Below, piece by piece: positions 8,109-17,534 of a stretch of DNA of 64,000 nucleotides. This DNA is from Lactobacillus kimbladii (GTDB lineage Bacteria; Bacillota; Bacilli; Lactobacillales; Lactobacillaceae): contig NZ_SCMB01000005.1 of assembly GCF_014323605.1 (NCBI RefSeq), positions 27,876-91,875 on the forward strand. The letters are read 5' to 3'. Position 1 is the first letter of the stretch. Each line of letters starts with the position of its first letter. The notes below the pieces were generated by a model. That model did no database searches and was not told the DNA's origin. It saw nothing but the letters and a program-made list of their open reading frames with translations. The translations under genes and the position numbers were made by a program.

Positions 8109-10787
8109 TTACTTAGCATCAAACCAGTTATGACCATATCCAGAGTCAGCTACAAGAGGTATATCAAGTCTCACAGCGGATTGCATAACTTCCGGTACAA
8201 TTTTTTTAATTGTTTCTAATTCATCCTTTGGTACATCAAAAATCAATTCATCATGCACCTGAACCACCATTTTAGTCTTTAAATGCAATTCATCCAACTT
8301 TTTCTGCATGTTGATCATCGCAATCTTGATAATATCTGCAGCAGAACCTTGAATTGGCGAATTAATGGCTGTTCTTTCGGCAAATGAACGGACGTTATAA
8401 TTTTTGGCATGAATATCAGGCAAATAACGTCTTCTATGCATAATTGTTTCGGCATAACCTTTTTCACGGGCTACTTGTACTGCTTTATCCATATAATCTT
8501 TAATTTGCGGATATTGCTCAAAGTAATTATCAATAAATTCCTTAGCTTTTTTACGGCTAATATTAAGGTTTTTAGATAGACCATAATCAGAAATACCATA
8601 TACAATACCGAAATTAACAGCTTTAGCTCTGCGCCGCATTAACGGAGTCACTTCATCGGTTGATTTGAGATGAAAAATGCGCATTGCAGTATGAGCGTGG
8701 ATATCATAACCCGTTCTGAAAGCTTCCTGCATCTGTTCATCACCGGAAACTTGTGCCAAGACTCGCAATTCAATTTGAGAATAATCACATGAGAAAATAT
8801 AACCGTCTGGTTCACTAGGCACAAAAGCTTTTCTAATTTGCTTTCCTTCTTCCGTTCTGGTAGGAATATTTTGTAAGTTAGGGTCAACTGAAGACAAACG
8901 ACCAGTAGCGGTCAAGGTTTGTAAATACCTGGTGTGAACCCGACCATCTTTTTGGATAACATCTAGCAAGCCATTAACATAGGTAGATTGGATTTTAGCA
9001 ATCTGTCGGTAAGTCAAGATTTGTTCAATAATAGGATTCTCATCCTTTAACTGGTTTAAAACATCAACAGAAGTTGAATAGCCAGTCTTGGTCTTTTTAA
9101 TTGGCTTCAAGCCCATCTTTTCAAACAAAATATGACCTAATTGCTTAGGTGAATTAATATTAAATTCTTCACCGGCCTCATCATAAATTTGTTGTTCCAT
9201 TTTTTTAAGGTCAACCGCAAATTCATCTTGCAGCCCAGTTAAAGTATTAGCTTGGACCTTAATACCATTTATTTCCATAACAGATAAAACTCGTGCAACC
9301 GGTATTTCAATGTTAGCATAAAGATCATCCTGCTCGTGCTCTTTTAGTTTAGCTAGCAGAGTATCTTTTAAGTTCTCGATTGCAGCTATTTTGCCGGCCA
9401 AATGGTTAAACAACACCTTATCGTTCTCTGGAATATGGACGCTTTTACCTTTGCCGTAAACATCATAATCGCTTTTAACTGAATTATCACCGTACATCCG
9501 GCATATCTCGCCCATGTCGTCAGAATTATTTTCGTTATTGATTAAATATGAAGCAAGTAGCATATCATAATCAATGTTGCGAGCGTGAATGCCCAATCGG
9601 TTCAAACCTACAGTTGTCCGTTTTAGGTCAAACACGTTTTTAGAGACTTTATCACTCTCAAGTAAGTTCTTAAGTTTATCTTCTTTTAACAAGTCAACAT
9701 TGCGGCTAACATATATTTTCTGATCAATTTTTAAAGCAAAGCCAACAAACTCGGCTAAATGATAGTTAGCACCAAGCATTCCCAGATAAAAAGTAATAGT
9801 TTGTCCACCAGTAACAGCAAAATTATTGATATCATTTTCTTTAAGTTCGGTAAAAGCAACTGCTTTAGCATTTGCCTTTTCAGACTGATCTTGTGCTTGA
9901 CTTTCTCCATCGGGATTTAGTTCACTCAAAAACTTCCGGAAATTCATCTTTTCATAAAATCTACGCAATTTCTGATAGTCAATAGGACTCCTTTTAACAT
10001 CATCAATCCCAATAGTCAGAGGAGTGTGACGATCAATTGTGGCCAATTTTTTGCCTAAAAGAGCCTTATCTTTATCATTAATCAAATTTTCCTTCATTTT
10101 AGAAGGTTTCATTTCATCTATATGATCATAAAGATTTTCTACAGAACCATACTCTTGGATAAGTTGTGAAGCCTTTTTGGGTCCTATTTTAGTTACACCA
10201 GGGTAATTATCAGAATTATCACCCATTAATGCTTTCATATCAATAAATTCAGTTGGAGTAACACCGTTAACTTCTTTCATATGCTGTGGTGTATATGACT
10301 CTAAATTAAGGACACCAGACTTAGTAACCATAACTGTTGTTTGAGGTGAAGCTAGTTGGGTTAAATCTTTGTCTCCTGTGACCACAGTAATTTTAAAGCC
10401 CGCGTTTTCTCCTTCAGTGACAAAAGTGCCAATGATATCATCTGCTTCATAGTTATCAAGTTCGTATGTGGACAAGCCCAAATCATGCAAAAGCTCCTGA
10501 ATATATGGCAGTTGTTCAGATAATTCTGATGGAGTCTTTTGTCTGCCGCCTTTATAATCGGCATACATCTTGTTTCTAAAAGTAGTTTTGCCTGCATCAA
10601 AAGCAACCAAAACATAGTCAGGCTCGACATCGTTTAAGACGACATCAAGCATATTTTTAAATGTATAAATGGCGTTAGTATGCAATCCTTCAGGATTTCT
10701 GAAATTTTCAAGTTGGCGGTACAGTGCATAAAAAGCACGAAAGGCAACTGAATTACCATCAATTAAAAGTAATTTTTTATCAGCCAT
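8109..10787 (-). CDS. polA: DNA polymerase I
   Basis: Repair and Okazaki-fragment polymerase, 892 aa. Residues 1 to about 290 form the 5'-3' exonuclease (LLIDGNSVAFRAFYAL; MGDNSDNYPGV). The middle 3'-5' exonuclease-like domain (about 310-470) lacks the DxE metal-binding signature, as in other Bacilli, so proofreading is probably absent. The polymerase domain has motif A DYSQIELR, motif B RRRAKAVNFGIVYG and motif C VHDE. The ATG at 10787 is preceded by AAGGAGATCTA. It is the first gene of the run towards dnaI. Confidence 0.98.
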   Translation of the reverse strand: MADKKLLLIDGNSVAFRAFYALYRQLENFRNPEGLHTNAIYTFKNMLDVVLNDVEPDYVLVAFDAGKTTFRNKMYADYKGGRQKTPSELSEQLPYIQELLHDLGLSTYELDNYEADDIIGTFVTEGENAGFKITVVTGDKDLTQLASPQTTVMVTKSGVLNLESYTPQHMKEVNGVTPTEFIDMKALMGDNSDNYPGVTKIGPKKASQLIQEYGSVENLYDHIDEMKPSKMKENLINDKDKALLGKKLATIDRHTPLTIGIDDVKRSPIDYQKLRRFYEKMNFRKFLSELNPDGESQAQDQSEKANAKAVAFTELKENDINNFAVTGGQTITFYLGMLGANYHLAEFVGFALKIDQKIYVSRNVDLLKEDKLKNLLESDKVSKNVFDLKRTTVGLNRLGIHARNIDYDMLLASYLINNENNSDDMGEICRMYGDNSVKSDYDVYGKGKSVHIPENDKVLFNHLAGKIAAIENLKDTLLAKLKEHEQDDLYANIEIPVARVLSVMEINGIKVQANTLTGLQDEFAVDLKKMEQQIYDEAGEEFNINSPKQLGHILFEKMGLKPIKKTKTGYSTSVDVLNQLKDENPIIEQILTYRQIAKIQSTYVNGLLDVIQKDGRVHTRYLQTLTATGRLSSVDPNLQNIPTRTEEGKQIRKAFVPSEPDGYIFSCDYSQIELRVLAQVSGDEQMQEAFRTGYDIHAHTAMRIFHLKSTDEVTPLMRRRAKAVNFGIVYGISDYGLSKNLNISRKKAKEFIDNYFEQYPQIKDYMDKAVQVAREKGYAETIMHRRRYLPDIHAKNYNVRSFAERTAINSPIQGSAADIIKIAMINMQKKLDELHLKTKMVVQVHDELIFDVPKDELETIKKIVPEVMQSAVRLDIPLVADSGYGHNWFDAK

Positions 10788-10969
10788 TAGATCTCCTTAC
10801 AATTAAACCAAATTTCTTTATTCAACTACCATTTTAACAGTTTTTGCACGGATCTTGCACAATACTGTTTTTATAACAAACAGGTTAAGTACCATTTGTC
10901 TGCTTTAGATTAATTACTTAGTTTTAGCTTATTACGCTTTTTGTATAGGATTACTCGAACTTTCTTTAA

Positions 10970-11004
10970 ACAAAAACATCAAACTTCTGTTAGGTTTGAT
11001 GTTT
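10970..11004 (-). terminator. Rho-independent terminator after the deoR-type gene
   Basis: AACATCAAAC (10975-10984) pairs perfectly with GTTTGATGTT (10994-11003) across a 9-base loop. On the minus strand it is followed by a short T run. It lies 38 bases past the regulator's stop and ends the sugar operon before polA. Confidence 0.8.
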
Positions 11005-11041
11005 CTACTAAATATAATCTTAATTAACTTTTATGTTTTAG

Positions 11042-11779
11042 TTACGGACAAATAATCTTTGTTTCTTTAGCAATTTGAGAGTCATTATCATTAGAAATTA
11101 GGATTGCGTCTTTTAATTCTAAAGCCTGAACATTTGAAGATACGCCAAACTTGCTTGAATCAGCTAATATAAAAGATTGTGAAGTTCTTTTTGCGATCAG
11201 CTGCTTCTTTATTGCTTCATCAAATTGTGGTGTTGTATATCCATTATTAATATCAACACCATTCATGCCAAAAAATGCTTTATCAAAACGGAGTCTGGAT
11301 AGTAAATCGTTAGTTAACGCGCCAGTAAGTGAAGAAGTGACTCCGTTATAATTGCCACCTATTAAAACTATTTCAGCCTTAAAATTACCAACAATATGGC
11401 ATACTTGTGTATTCGTAGTATAAATTGTGATCCGTTTATTTTTTATTTTATCAAGCAGCAGAGTACATGTTGTACCTGAATCCACATATATTGCATTGCT
11501 ATCATGAATCTCTTGGGCAGCTAAAGCAGCAATTTGTTTTTTCTCCTTTTGGTACTTATGTTCCTTTTTAGTGAATTCGACTTCTCCAGAACCGTTACTT
11601 AGCCTGACAGCCCCGCCAAATAAATATTCAATTTTTCCTTCATCTTCTAACGTTTTGATATCTCTTCTTAATGTAGAAATAGATACATTTGGTATTTGTT
11701 TATGAAGTTCATCCAGTTTGCTCAAATTTTTGTTTTCTAAAATTTTTAAGATTTGATTTTGTCTTTCGATCGGAAGCAA
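11042..11779 (-). CDS. DeoR/GlpR-family transcriptional regulator
   Basis: A 245-aa regulator with an N-terminal DeoR helix-turn-helix (about 6-57; QNQILKIL, then STLRRDIKTLE). The C-terminal sugar-phosphate sensor domain has IYVDSGTTC, VLIGGNYN and an FFGMNG motif. The start is TTG at 11779, supported by AAGGAG 11 bases before; no ATG fits. It is the last gene of the operon with the PTS EIIBC and the TIM-barrel gene, so it probably represses that operon and responds to a phosphorylated sugar. The effector is unknown. Confidence 0.88.
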   Translation of the reverse strand: MLPIERQNQILKILENKNLSKLDELHKQIPNVSISTLRRDIKTLEDEGKIEYLFGGAVRLSNGSGEVEFTKKEHKYQKEKKQIAALAAQEIHDSNAIYVDSGTTCTLLLDKIKNKRITIYTTNTQVCHIVGNFKAEIVLIGGNYNGVTSSLTGALTNDLLSRLRFDKAFFGMNGVDINNGYTTPQFDEAIKKQLIAKRTSQSFILADSSKFGVSSNVQALELKDAILISNDNDSQIAKETKIICP

Positions 11780-11845
11780 TTTATTCTCTTCTCCTTATAT
11801 ACATAAGTGTTTTGCTTCCTTAATTATACCCCATCTAACTTTATT

Positions 11846-13219
11846 TTAAGCAAGACGCTCATCTTTTTTGGTGACAATAAAACCAAGAATGATTCCGACA
11901 ATTACAGAAATCCCCAATCCTATCATCGCATTTAAGAAGTTATTGCTATTTTTAGCTACAAAAGCCGGAAAAGTTGTTACCGAACCAAAAACGAATGCGT
12001 TTGTAAATACCTTTGTTAGTCCTAGATAAGCTCCGCCAACGGCACCAGCAATCATTTGCGCTGCCCATATTTTTCTGTTTTTTACCAGTAAACCAAATAA
12101 TGTTGGTTCTATTATTGCAGAAAGGCAAATTGTTATTACTCCAGTTAAAGAAAAGCTTTTTAGCTCTTTATTTCGCGTTTTAAGCCAAACTCCTATAGCA
12201 GCTCCGATAACACCAAAATTGCAGGCAAAGGTTAATGGACAAATAAAATCAAAGCCTTGTGTAGCAATATTATTAATCATTATTGGATTTACAGCCCAGT
12301 GAATTCCAAAAGATACCAGGAAACTCCATCCACCACCAACAACTACTCCAGCAAGCAGTGGAACATTTTTAATTAACCAATTAACTACATCTGCAACAAA
12401 TTGACCGCCATATACACCGAGTGGACCAATAACAATTACAGTCAGTGGCACCATAACTAGAAGACAAACTAGTGGCACGACCACAAGCTCCAAATCTTTA
12501 CTGACGTGTTTATCTAACCACTTATACAAATATGAATAAGCCCAAATAGAAATTAGAATTGGAACTACTGTTGAATTGTAATTCATTAAAACAACTGGAA
12601 TACCCAAAAATGAAGTCATTGCACCGTTGCCGTGGGTACCCATTAATTGAATGAAATCTGGATATAAAAGTGCGCCGGCAATTAGTGCAGCAATGTAAGG
12701 GCTGACTTTAAATCTTCGCGCAGCCGAAAAAGCTAACAGAATTGGCAAAAAATAAAATACGGCTTTTGAAGCAGCAGTCAAGATGACAAAAGTACCACTT
12801 TTCTGACTGATCCATCCTATTTGGCTGCAAAACAAAAGTAAGCCATATAAAATTCCCGATCCTGCAAGGGCTGGAAGCAGTGGTGAAAAAATACCAGCAA
12901 TTGCCGCAAATAAGGCATTGACATATCCTTTAAACCCATGAGGTTTGATTTGCGTACTAACTTCATTATCAGTACTTCCATTGACAAGCTTTTCAAATTC
13001 ATCAAAAACTTTCGGTACTTCAAGACCAATTAATACCTGATATTGTCCACCACCCTTTGAAACATTAATTACGCCATCTACTGCCTTCACTTTGGCATCA
13101 TCAATATTTTCATTTTTTAAATTCAATCGTAACCTGGTTGCACAATGTGTCATATTAGAAATATTACTTGGTCCGCCAACGGCAGCCAAAATACCTCGTG
13201 CAGTTTCTCTGTAATCCAT
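11846..13219 (-). CDS. PTS sugar transporter EIIBC (beta-glucoside/sucrose family), no EIIA domain
   Basis: Takes up and phosphorylates a sugar. The EIIB domain (about 1-85) carries the phospho-accepting Cys26 in HCATRLR. The EIIC domain (about 105-450) has about ten hydrophobic segments and an SAIIEPTLFG motif in place of the common GITEP. The 457-aa protein lacks the C-terminal EIIA domain seen in many relatives, so an EIIA from elsewhere must supply phosphate. The ATG at 13219 follows TTGGAGGCAAAAA; the ORF extends to 13240 without a better site. The substrate cannot be told from the sequence. Confidence 0.9.
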   Translation of the reverse strand: MDYRETARGILAAVGGPSNISNMTHCATRLRLNLKNENIDDAKVKAVDGVINVSKGGGQYQVLIGLEVPKVFDEFEKLVNGSTDNEVSTQIKPHGFKGYVNALFAAIAGIFSPLLPALAGSGILYGLLLFCSQIGWISQKSGTFVILTAASKAVFYFLPILLAFSAARRFKVSPYIAALIAGALLYPDFIQLMGTHGNGAMTSFLGIPVVLMNYNSTVVPILISIWAYSYLYKWLDKHVSKDLELVVVPLVCLLVMVPLTVIVIGPLGVYGGQFVADVVNWLIKNVPLLAGVVVGGGWSFLVSFGIHWAVNPIMINNIATQGFDFICPLTFACNFGVIGAAIGVWLKTRNKELKSFSLTGVITICLSAIIEPTLFGLLVKNRKIWAAQMIAGAVGGAYLGLTKVFTNAFVFGSVTTFPAFVAKNSNNFLNAMIGLGISVIVGIILGFIVTKKDERLA

Positions 13220-13257
13220 TTTTTGCCTCCAAAAATACAATTTTTAAATTAAAATAG

Positions 13258-14199
13258 TTATTTTTTTATAAAATCTAACAATAGATCTCTTGCTTTAATT
13301 GCATCATTTTCATTAATCACTTTGTCTATTTTTTCCATGCCTACTTGGTCAAGCAGATTTAAAAAGTATTTCAACATTTCGATATTTTTACTAGTTTCTT
13401 GACTAGGGTCTTCGATTACTGGAGCTGTGTCAAAATAGTACATGCCATTAAAATGATATTTTTTCATATAATAGAGAAATTCTAAGGTTTTAAATGGAGT
13501 AACGGTACCGACCATTAAGCCGTCATCATGGACACCATAGCCGTCATTAATATGAACCCCAAATAATTCACCACGACTGGCAAAAATTTCTGATCCCATA
13601 GCCGGGTTTTCATGTTTCATTAGCATGTGACAATAATCTAAAAGAACGCCAAAGTTTTTACGGTTGATATCTTTTAGAATCATTCCCAAAGTTCCCATGC
13701 TGTCCACAAAAGCATAGGCACGGGGCTCATAAGGTTTATATTCAATACTAAATTTAATATCAGGAGCATAATCAGCAATTTCTTGACAGGCTTTGACAAT
13801 TCTATGCCAAACTTTTAAATAATCAATTTGAAAACTGTAGTCAAAACCATCATGAGCACTCCAGATATTAATCATTGAACCGCCAATCTCTCGGCAATAA
13901 TCCACTGCCTGCTTACACATTTCAATTGCATCCTGATAGATCTTATCGTTTAAATTCCCGAGATCACCGTTAATGTAATGACCTTCAAATCTCATTTCCA
14001 TTCCGTTAGGACGCAAACCGTTTTCGTCTAACATTTTCTTCATGTCTCGTGCCGGAATCCCAATAGTCTGTTGAGGGAAATTAATATCTACATAATTAAT
14101 TCCAACTTTTTTCAGTACACCAAAAACCTTATCAATCTTATTGTCATAATGTGGCAAGTAAGCATTTAACCTTGTTGCAGTTTTTATTTCTTTCATCAA
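13258..14199 (-). CDS. Sugar phosphate isomerase/epimerase (xylose-isomerase-like TIM barrel)
   Basis: A 313-aa protein of the AP-endonuclease-2/xylose isomerase-like family. Likely metal ligands appear as Glu in FSIEYKPYE, Asp/His in VLLDYCHMLM, His in GVHINDGY and acidic residues near the C-terminal strands, consistent with a divalent-metal isomerase or epimerase. It is the first gene of an operon with a PTS EIIBC (38 bases downstream) and a DeoR regulator, so its substrate is probably the sugar phosphate made by that PTS. Start at 14199 or the adjacent ATG at 14196, both after AGAGGACGAATT. The exact reaction is unknown. Confidence 0.83.
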   Translation of the reverse strand: MMKEIKTATRLNAYLPHYDNKIDKVFGVLKKVGINYVDINFPQQTIGIPARDMKKMLDENGLRPNGMEMRFEGHYINGDLGNLNDKIYQDAIEMCKQAVDYCREIGGSMINIWSAHDGFDYSFQIDYLKVWHRIVKACQEIADYAPDIKFSIEYKPYEPRAYAFVDSMGTLGMILKDINRKNFGVLLDYCHMLMKHENPAMGSEIFASRGELFGVHINDGYGVHDDGLMVGTVTPFKTLEFLYYMKKYHFNGMYYFDTAPVIEDPSQETSKNIEMLKYFLNLLDQVGMEKIDKVINENDAIKARDLLLDFIKK

Positions 14200-14215
14200 T
14201 TCGTCCTCTTTTCAT

Positions 14216-14264
14216 TTGTTATCGCTTACATTTTTATTATATTTCATTTAATTTCATTTATCAA
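14216..14264 (-). promoter_or_regulatory. Promoter with overlapping catabolite-responsive element (cre)
   Basis: On the minus strand a -35 box TTGATA (14264-14259) and a -10 box TATAAT (14241-14236) are separated by 17 bases. Immediately downstream, 14231-14216 read ATGTAAGCGATAACAA, matching the cre consensus WTGNNARCGNWWWCAW at every position. The cre overlaps the expected transcription start, the usual place for CcpA repression. Copies of an AAATGAAAT-like motif surround the -35 region and could be DeoR-regulator sites. This predicts glucose repression of the TIM-barrel/EIIBC/DeoR operon. Confidence 0.82.
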
Positions 14265-14329
14265 TCATTATTTTTCGTTTTATTTAATTATATTTCATTA
14301 GTTTTCACAAAATATCATAAATTTTGCGC

Positions 14330-14364
14330 AAAAAAATAGCCTTACTAGAATTTTAGTAAAGCTA
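14330..14364 (-). terminator. Terminator of murC
   Basis: TAGC and TTACTA at 14337-14347 pair with TAGTAA and GCTA at 14355-14364. On the minus strand a run of seven T follows. It starts 10 bases after the murC stop. Confidence 0.8.
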
Positions 14365-14374
14365 TAAAGTTAAA

Positions 14375-15685
14375 TTATAGTAACTTTTCTAAAGCATCTT
14401 CATATTTCTGGATATCGCCTGCGCCCATAAAGACAATTACACTATTGCGATTTTGAGCAAGATCTGCAATGTTATCAAGATCTATCACTTCAGAACCAGG
14501 GATTTTAGCAACTAAATCACTACTTGAAATATCTCCATTTGCCTCTCTTGCTGAAGCATAAATCGGAGTCACATAAGCCTTGTCTACATCACGCAATATT
14601 TCTGCAAAATCTTGCGCATATTTCTTCGTTCTGGAAAAAGTATGTGGCTGGAATACGACAACTAATTTCTTTTGTGGGAACTTTTGTCGTGCAGCCTGAA
14701 TTGTTGCTCTCATTTCAGTTGGATGGTGAGCATAATCATCAATAATATTGATATCACCGAAATCTTTTTCAAAAAAACGACGTTTTGCACCTTGATAAGT
14801 AAGTAGACCTTTTTGAATATCAGCTACAGGAATCTTTTCGGTGTAGGCAACAGCAATCACAGCTGTGGTATTTAAAATATTGTGATCACCAAAAAGATGT
14901 ATTTCAAACTCACCAACTTTTTTACCATGAGTCATAACCGTAAAGGTCGATCCTTCAGTTGTTCTTCTAATATTGACAGCTTGAAAATCATCATTATCTT
15001 CAAAACCATAAGTATATTTGAGAACATCAGAATATAAGCTTCTCAATCTTTCATTACCACCCCAGACAAATAGTCCTTTTTTAGTCTGATCTGCTGCAGT
15101 TTGAAAAGCTGAAGTATAATCAGCCTGATCCTTAAAATAATCCGGATGATCAAAATCAATGTTAGTCATAATTTGATAATCTGGATGATAGGCTAAGAAA
15201 TGACGTCGATATTCATCTGCTTCATAGACAAAGAAACGAGAATCCTTAACACCCTTGCCCTCACCGTCACCTATTAAATAGGAAGTGGGTGCAGCTTCAC
15301 CCAATACATGAGCTAAAAGGCCTGTAGTAGAAGTTTTACCATGAGTTCCCGAAACACCAATGCTTGTATGCATTTTGATAATTTCTTCGACTGTATCAGG
15401 ATAACTTTGCCAGGTAATGTTCTTATTTTCACAAGTTTTTACTTCTACATTGTCATCTTTAAACGCATTTCCTTTAACGATAATTTGTCCTGAATTTTTA
15501 ATATTATTCGCGCTAAATTCTTTAACTTCAATACCAGCTTTTTTTAGCGGTTCTTGGGTAAAAGTATACTTTTTAATATCGCTGCCAGCTACATTAAAGC
15601 CTAAATCATTTAACACTAAAGCTAAAGAAGCCATTCCAGTTCCTTTAATTCCGATAAACCAAATTTGCTTATTTTTATCTAACAT
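14375..15685 (-). CDS. murC: UDP-N-acetylmuramate--L-alanine ligase
   Basis: Adds the first L-alanine to UDP-MurNAc in peptidoglycan precursor synthesis. The 436-aa protein has a Rossmann-like N-terminus (FIGIKGTGMASLA), the Mur ligase ATP loop GTHGKTST at about 113-120, central-domain motifs (YEADEYRR, TNIDFDHPDYF) and a C-terminal ligase domain (DDYAHHPTEMRA). Length fits MurC. It stands alone, with its own terminator, downstream of ytpR. Confidence 0.97.
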   Translation of the reverse strand: MLDKNKQIWFIGIKGTGMASLALVLNDLGFNVAGSDIKKYTFTQEPLKKAGIEVKEFSANNIKNSGQIIVKGNAFKDDNVEVKTCENKNITWQSYPDTVEEIIKMHTSIGVSGTHGKTSTTGLLAHVLGEAAPTSYLIGDGEGKGVKDSRFFVYEADEYRRHFLAYHPDYQIMTNIDFDHPDYFKDQADYTSAFQTAADQTKKGLFVWGGNERLRSLYSDVLKYTYGFEDNDDFQAVNIRRTTEGSTFTVMTHGKKVGEFEIHLFGDHNILNTTAVIAVAYTEKIPVADIQKGLLTYQGAKRRFFEKDFGDINIIDDYAHHPTEMRATIQAARQKFPQKKLVVVFQPHTFSRTKKYAQDFAEILRDVDKAYVTPIYASAREANGDISSSDLVAKIPGSEVIDLDNIADLAQNRNSVIVFMGAGDIQKYEDALEKLL

Positions 15686-15803
15686 TTACTGAACTCCAAA
15701 ATTTTATCATTGCAGTTTATTTTACCATTACTGAGTCCAAAAAGCAGGATCATCAAAAAAGCTTTAAAAATTAGCTAAAATACTTTTCACAAATTAATGA
15801 TAC

Positions 15804-15834
15804 AAAAAGACTTTACCATCAAAATGATAAAGTC
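15804..15834 (-). terminator. Terminator of the trmB-trx-ytpR operon
   Basis: GACTTTA (15809-15815) and TAAAGTC (15828-15834) form a stem with further pairing inside, followed on the minus strand by five T. It lies just past the ytpR stop. Confidence 0.75.
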
Positions 15835-15841
15835 CCAAGCG

Positions 15842-16489
15842 CTATAAAGTAATCTGACCGCTTGCTAAAAGTTCATCACACTTTTCGGAATCAAAGGCCT
15901 CTCCAACAGTAAATTCATTAGGAACTACCATAATTCCGCGCTTTTGCGGTGCATGAGCTAAACCCAATTCGCGAGCAGAACAAATCATACCATAGGAATC
16001 CACATGACGGAGTTGACCTGGCCAAATCACTTGGCCATTAGGCATCAAAGTACCTGGCAAGGCAACAACCACTTTTTGTCCCTGCGCAATATTAGGTGCA
16101 CCACAGACAATTTGATGTTCTTCACCATTGCCCACATCAACTTGTGTAACATGCAAATGATCAGAATCGGGATGTTTCTCACAACTTTTGACATAGCCAT
16201 AAACAAGTGTTGGCTTGCCATAGGCAAGTTTATCAGTAAAACCAACTTCCGCCAGTTTTTCATTTAAAGCAGTTAAATCATCATTTGACAGCTTAACTTG
16301 TCCATCTGGTAACTTATCGTAGTCAATTAGTTGATCAACGTTAAAAAAGTTGTAACCGGTAACATTACCCTTTTCATCAGTAATGCGTGTAACATCACCT
16401 TTTTCATCATATTCACTTTTACCCTTGTCTTGACCTAAAATTACAATCAAGGTATTAGGATAACTTCTTTTATTAATACTAGTAATCAT
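15842..16489 (-). CDS. ytpR: YtpR-like tRNA-binding domain protein
   Basis: A 215-aa protein with an N-terminal DUF4479-like region (about 1-90) and a C-terminal EMAP/PheT-type tRNA-binding OB fold (about 95-205), marked by VGYVKSCEKHPDSDHLHVTQVDVG and the GMICSARELGL motif. It is not part of a PheRS beta chain; free-standing YtpR proteins of this size occur in Bacilli next to a thioredoxin-like gene, as here. Its precise role is not established. Confidence 0.9.
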   Translation of the reverse strand: MITSINKRSYPNTLIVILGQDKGKSEYDEKGDVTRITDEKGNVTGYNFFNVDQLIDYDKLPDGQVKLSNDDLTALNEKLAEVGFTDKLAYGKPTLVYGYVKSCEKHPDSDHLHVTQVDVGNGEEHQIVCGAPNIAQGQKVVVALPGTLMPNGQVIWPGQLRHVDSYGMICSARELGLAHAPQKRGIMVVPNEFTVGEAFDSEKCDELLASGQITL

Positions 16490-16510
16490 GAATCAATAAT
16501 CCTCTTTCAC

Positions 16511-16831
16511 TTAGTCAAGTGACCGTAAAAAGCTTTCAACTTCATCTTTAGTTTTACGATCCTTATTAACTAGTCTACCAATTTCGTGACCATCTTGGTA
16601 GACCACAAAGGAAGGAATACCCATGATGTTCATTTCCTTTGCCAGGTCAACTGAGCCATCACGATCAATTTGATAAAATTTGCTATCGGCAAAATCTTTT
16701 TCAATTTCTGGCATGAAGGGGTCTAAAAAGCGACAGTCTGGACACCAGCCTGCTGAAAATTCTAAAACTACTCGTCCATTTTTGGTAATCGAGTCTAATT
16801 TATCTTTGTTTAGTTCTTTTATTTGTTCCAT
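16511..16831 (-). CDS. Thioredoxin-like protein (YtpP type)
   Basis: A 106-aa single-domain thioredoxin fold with the redox motif WCPDC (Cys30, Cys33) and a cis-proline in MGIPSFVVY. WCPDC instead of WCGPC, with the ytpR neighbour, points to the YtpP branch rather than TrxA itself. I prefer the ATG at 16831, preceded by GAGAGG, to an upstream TTG at 16849. It is cytoplasmic, probably a thiol reductase. Confidence 0.88.
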   Translation of the reverse strand: MEQIKELNKDKLDSITKNGRVVLEFSAGWCPDCRFLDPFMPEIEKDFADSKFYQIDRDGSVDLAKEMNIMGIPSFVVYQDGHEIGRLVNKDRKTKDEVESFLRSLD

Positions 16832-16866
16832 TTTGAAAAAACCTCTCAATCATCACTCTTACTTAA

Positions 16867-17526
16867 TTATTTTACCCCAAAATCTGCATGCAGAGCATAA
16901 ATTGGATTGCCCTGAGCCGCAAATTTGTGTTCATATTCAGTTTCGATGTTGGCACTAACTATTTCATCTTTTTCATTATGAAGGTCAACCGAAACAAAAT
17001 CAAAATTCATCCCAAAATTATTCATACTTTGCACTGAATAAGCAAAAAGGCCTGCATTATCAGTTTTAAATTCTATTTGACCATTTTCCTGCAAGACGGT
17101 CTGATATTTTTGTAAAAAGGTCTTGTAGGTTAACCGCCTTTTCTCATGCCTAGTTTTTGGCCAGGGATCACTAAAGTTCAAATAAATTTTACTTGCTCTG
17201 TGACTATCAAAAAAAGAAGCGATATTAGCTGCATCAGCACATAAAATTTGTAAATTAGACAAATTTTTTGCTAGTTTCGTCCGCAAAATCATGCCAGCAG
17301 CTGTCATTTGCAATTCCAGAGCAACAAAATTTTTTTCAGGATTTTTTTCTGCCATCGTAGTAATAAACTTTCCTTTGCCAGGTCCTACTTCGATCTCTAA
17401 TGGCCTTGAAACATCAGCAAACCGTTTTGACCAATCAATTTTTTGACTCGGATCCGGTCGATCAATCACACTTTCCGGATGATCTTGCACCAGCTTTACA
17501 GCCCACGGCTTGTTACGTAATCTCAT
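16867..17526 (-). CDS. trmB: tRNA (guanine-N7-)-methyltransferase
   Basis: Makes m7G46 in tRNA variable loops using S-adenosylmethionine. The 219-aa protein has the SAM motif IEVGPGKGKF at about 44-54, the acidic motif after it (VALELQ) and the family signature YLNFSDPWPKTRHEKRRL. Length and motifs match TrmB. It lies 8 bases after ecsB and heads the trmB-trx-ytpR part of the run. Confidence 0.96.
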   Translation of the reverse strand: MRLRNKPWAVKLVQDHPESVIDRPDPSQKIDWSKRFADVSRPLEIEVGPGKGKFITTMAEKNPEKNFVALELQMTAAGMILRTKLAKNLSNLQILCADAANIASFFDSHRASKIYLNFSDPWPKTRHEKRRLTYKTFLQKYQTVLQENGQIEFKTDNAGLFAYSVQSMNNFGMNFDFVSVDLHNEKDEIVSANIETEYEHKFAAQGNPIYALHADFGVK

Positions 17527-17534
17527 CTATTCTA

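Noticed and set aside
16004..16267. Overlapping frames on both strands inside ytpR
   Set aside because: Shadow frames of a gene with clear tRNA-binding-domain motifs.
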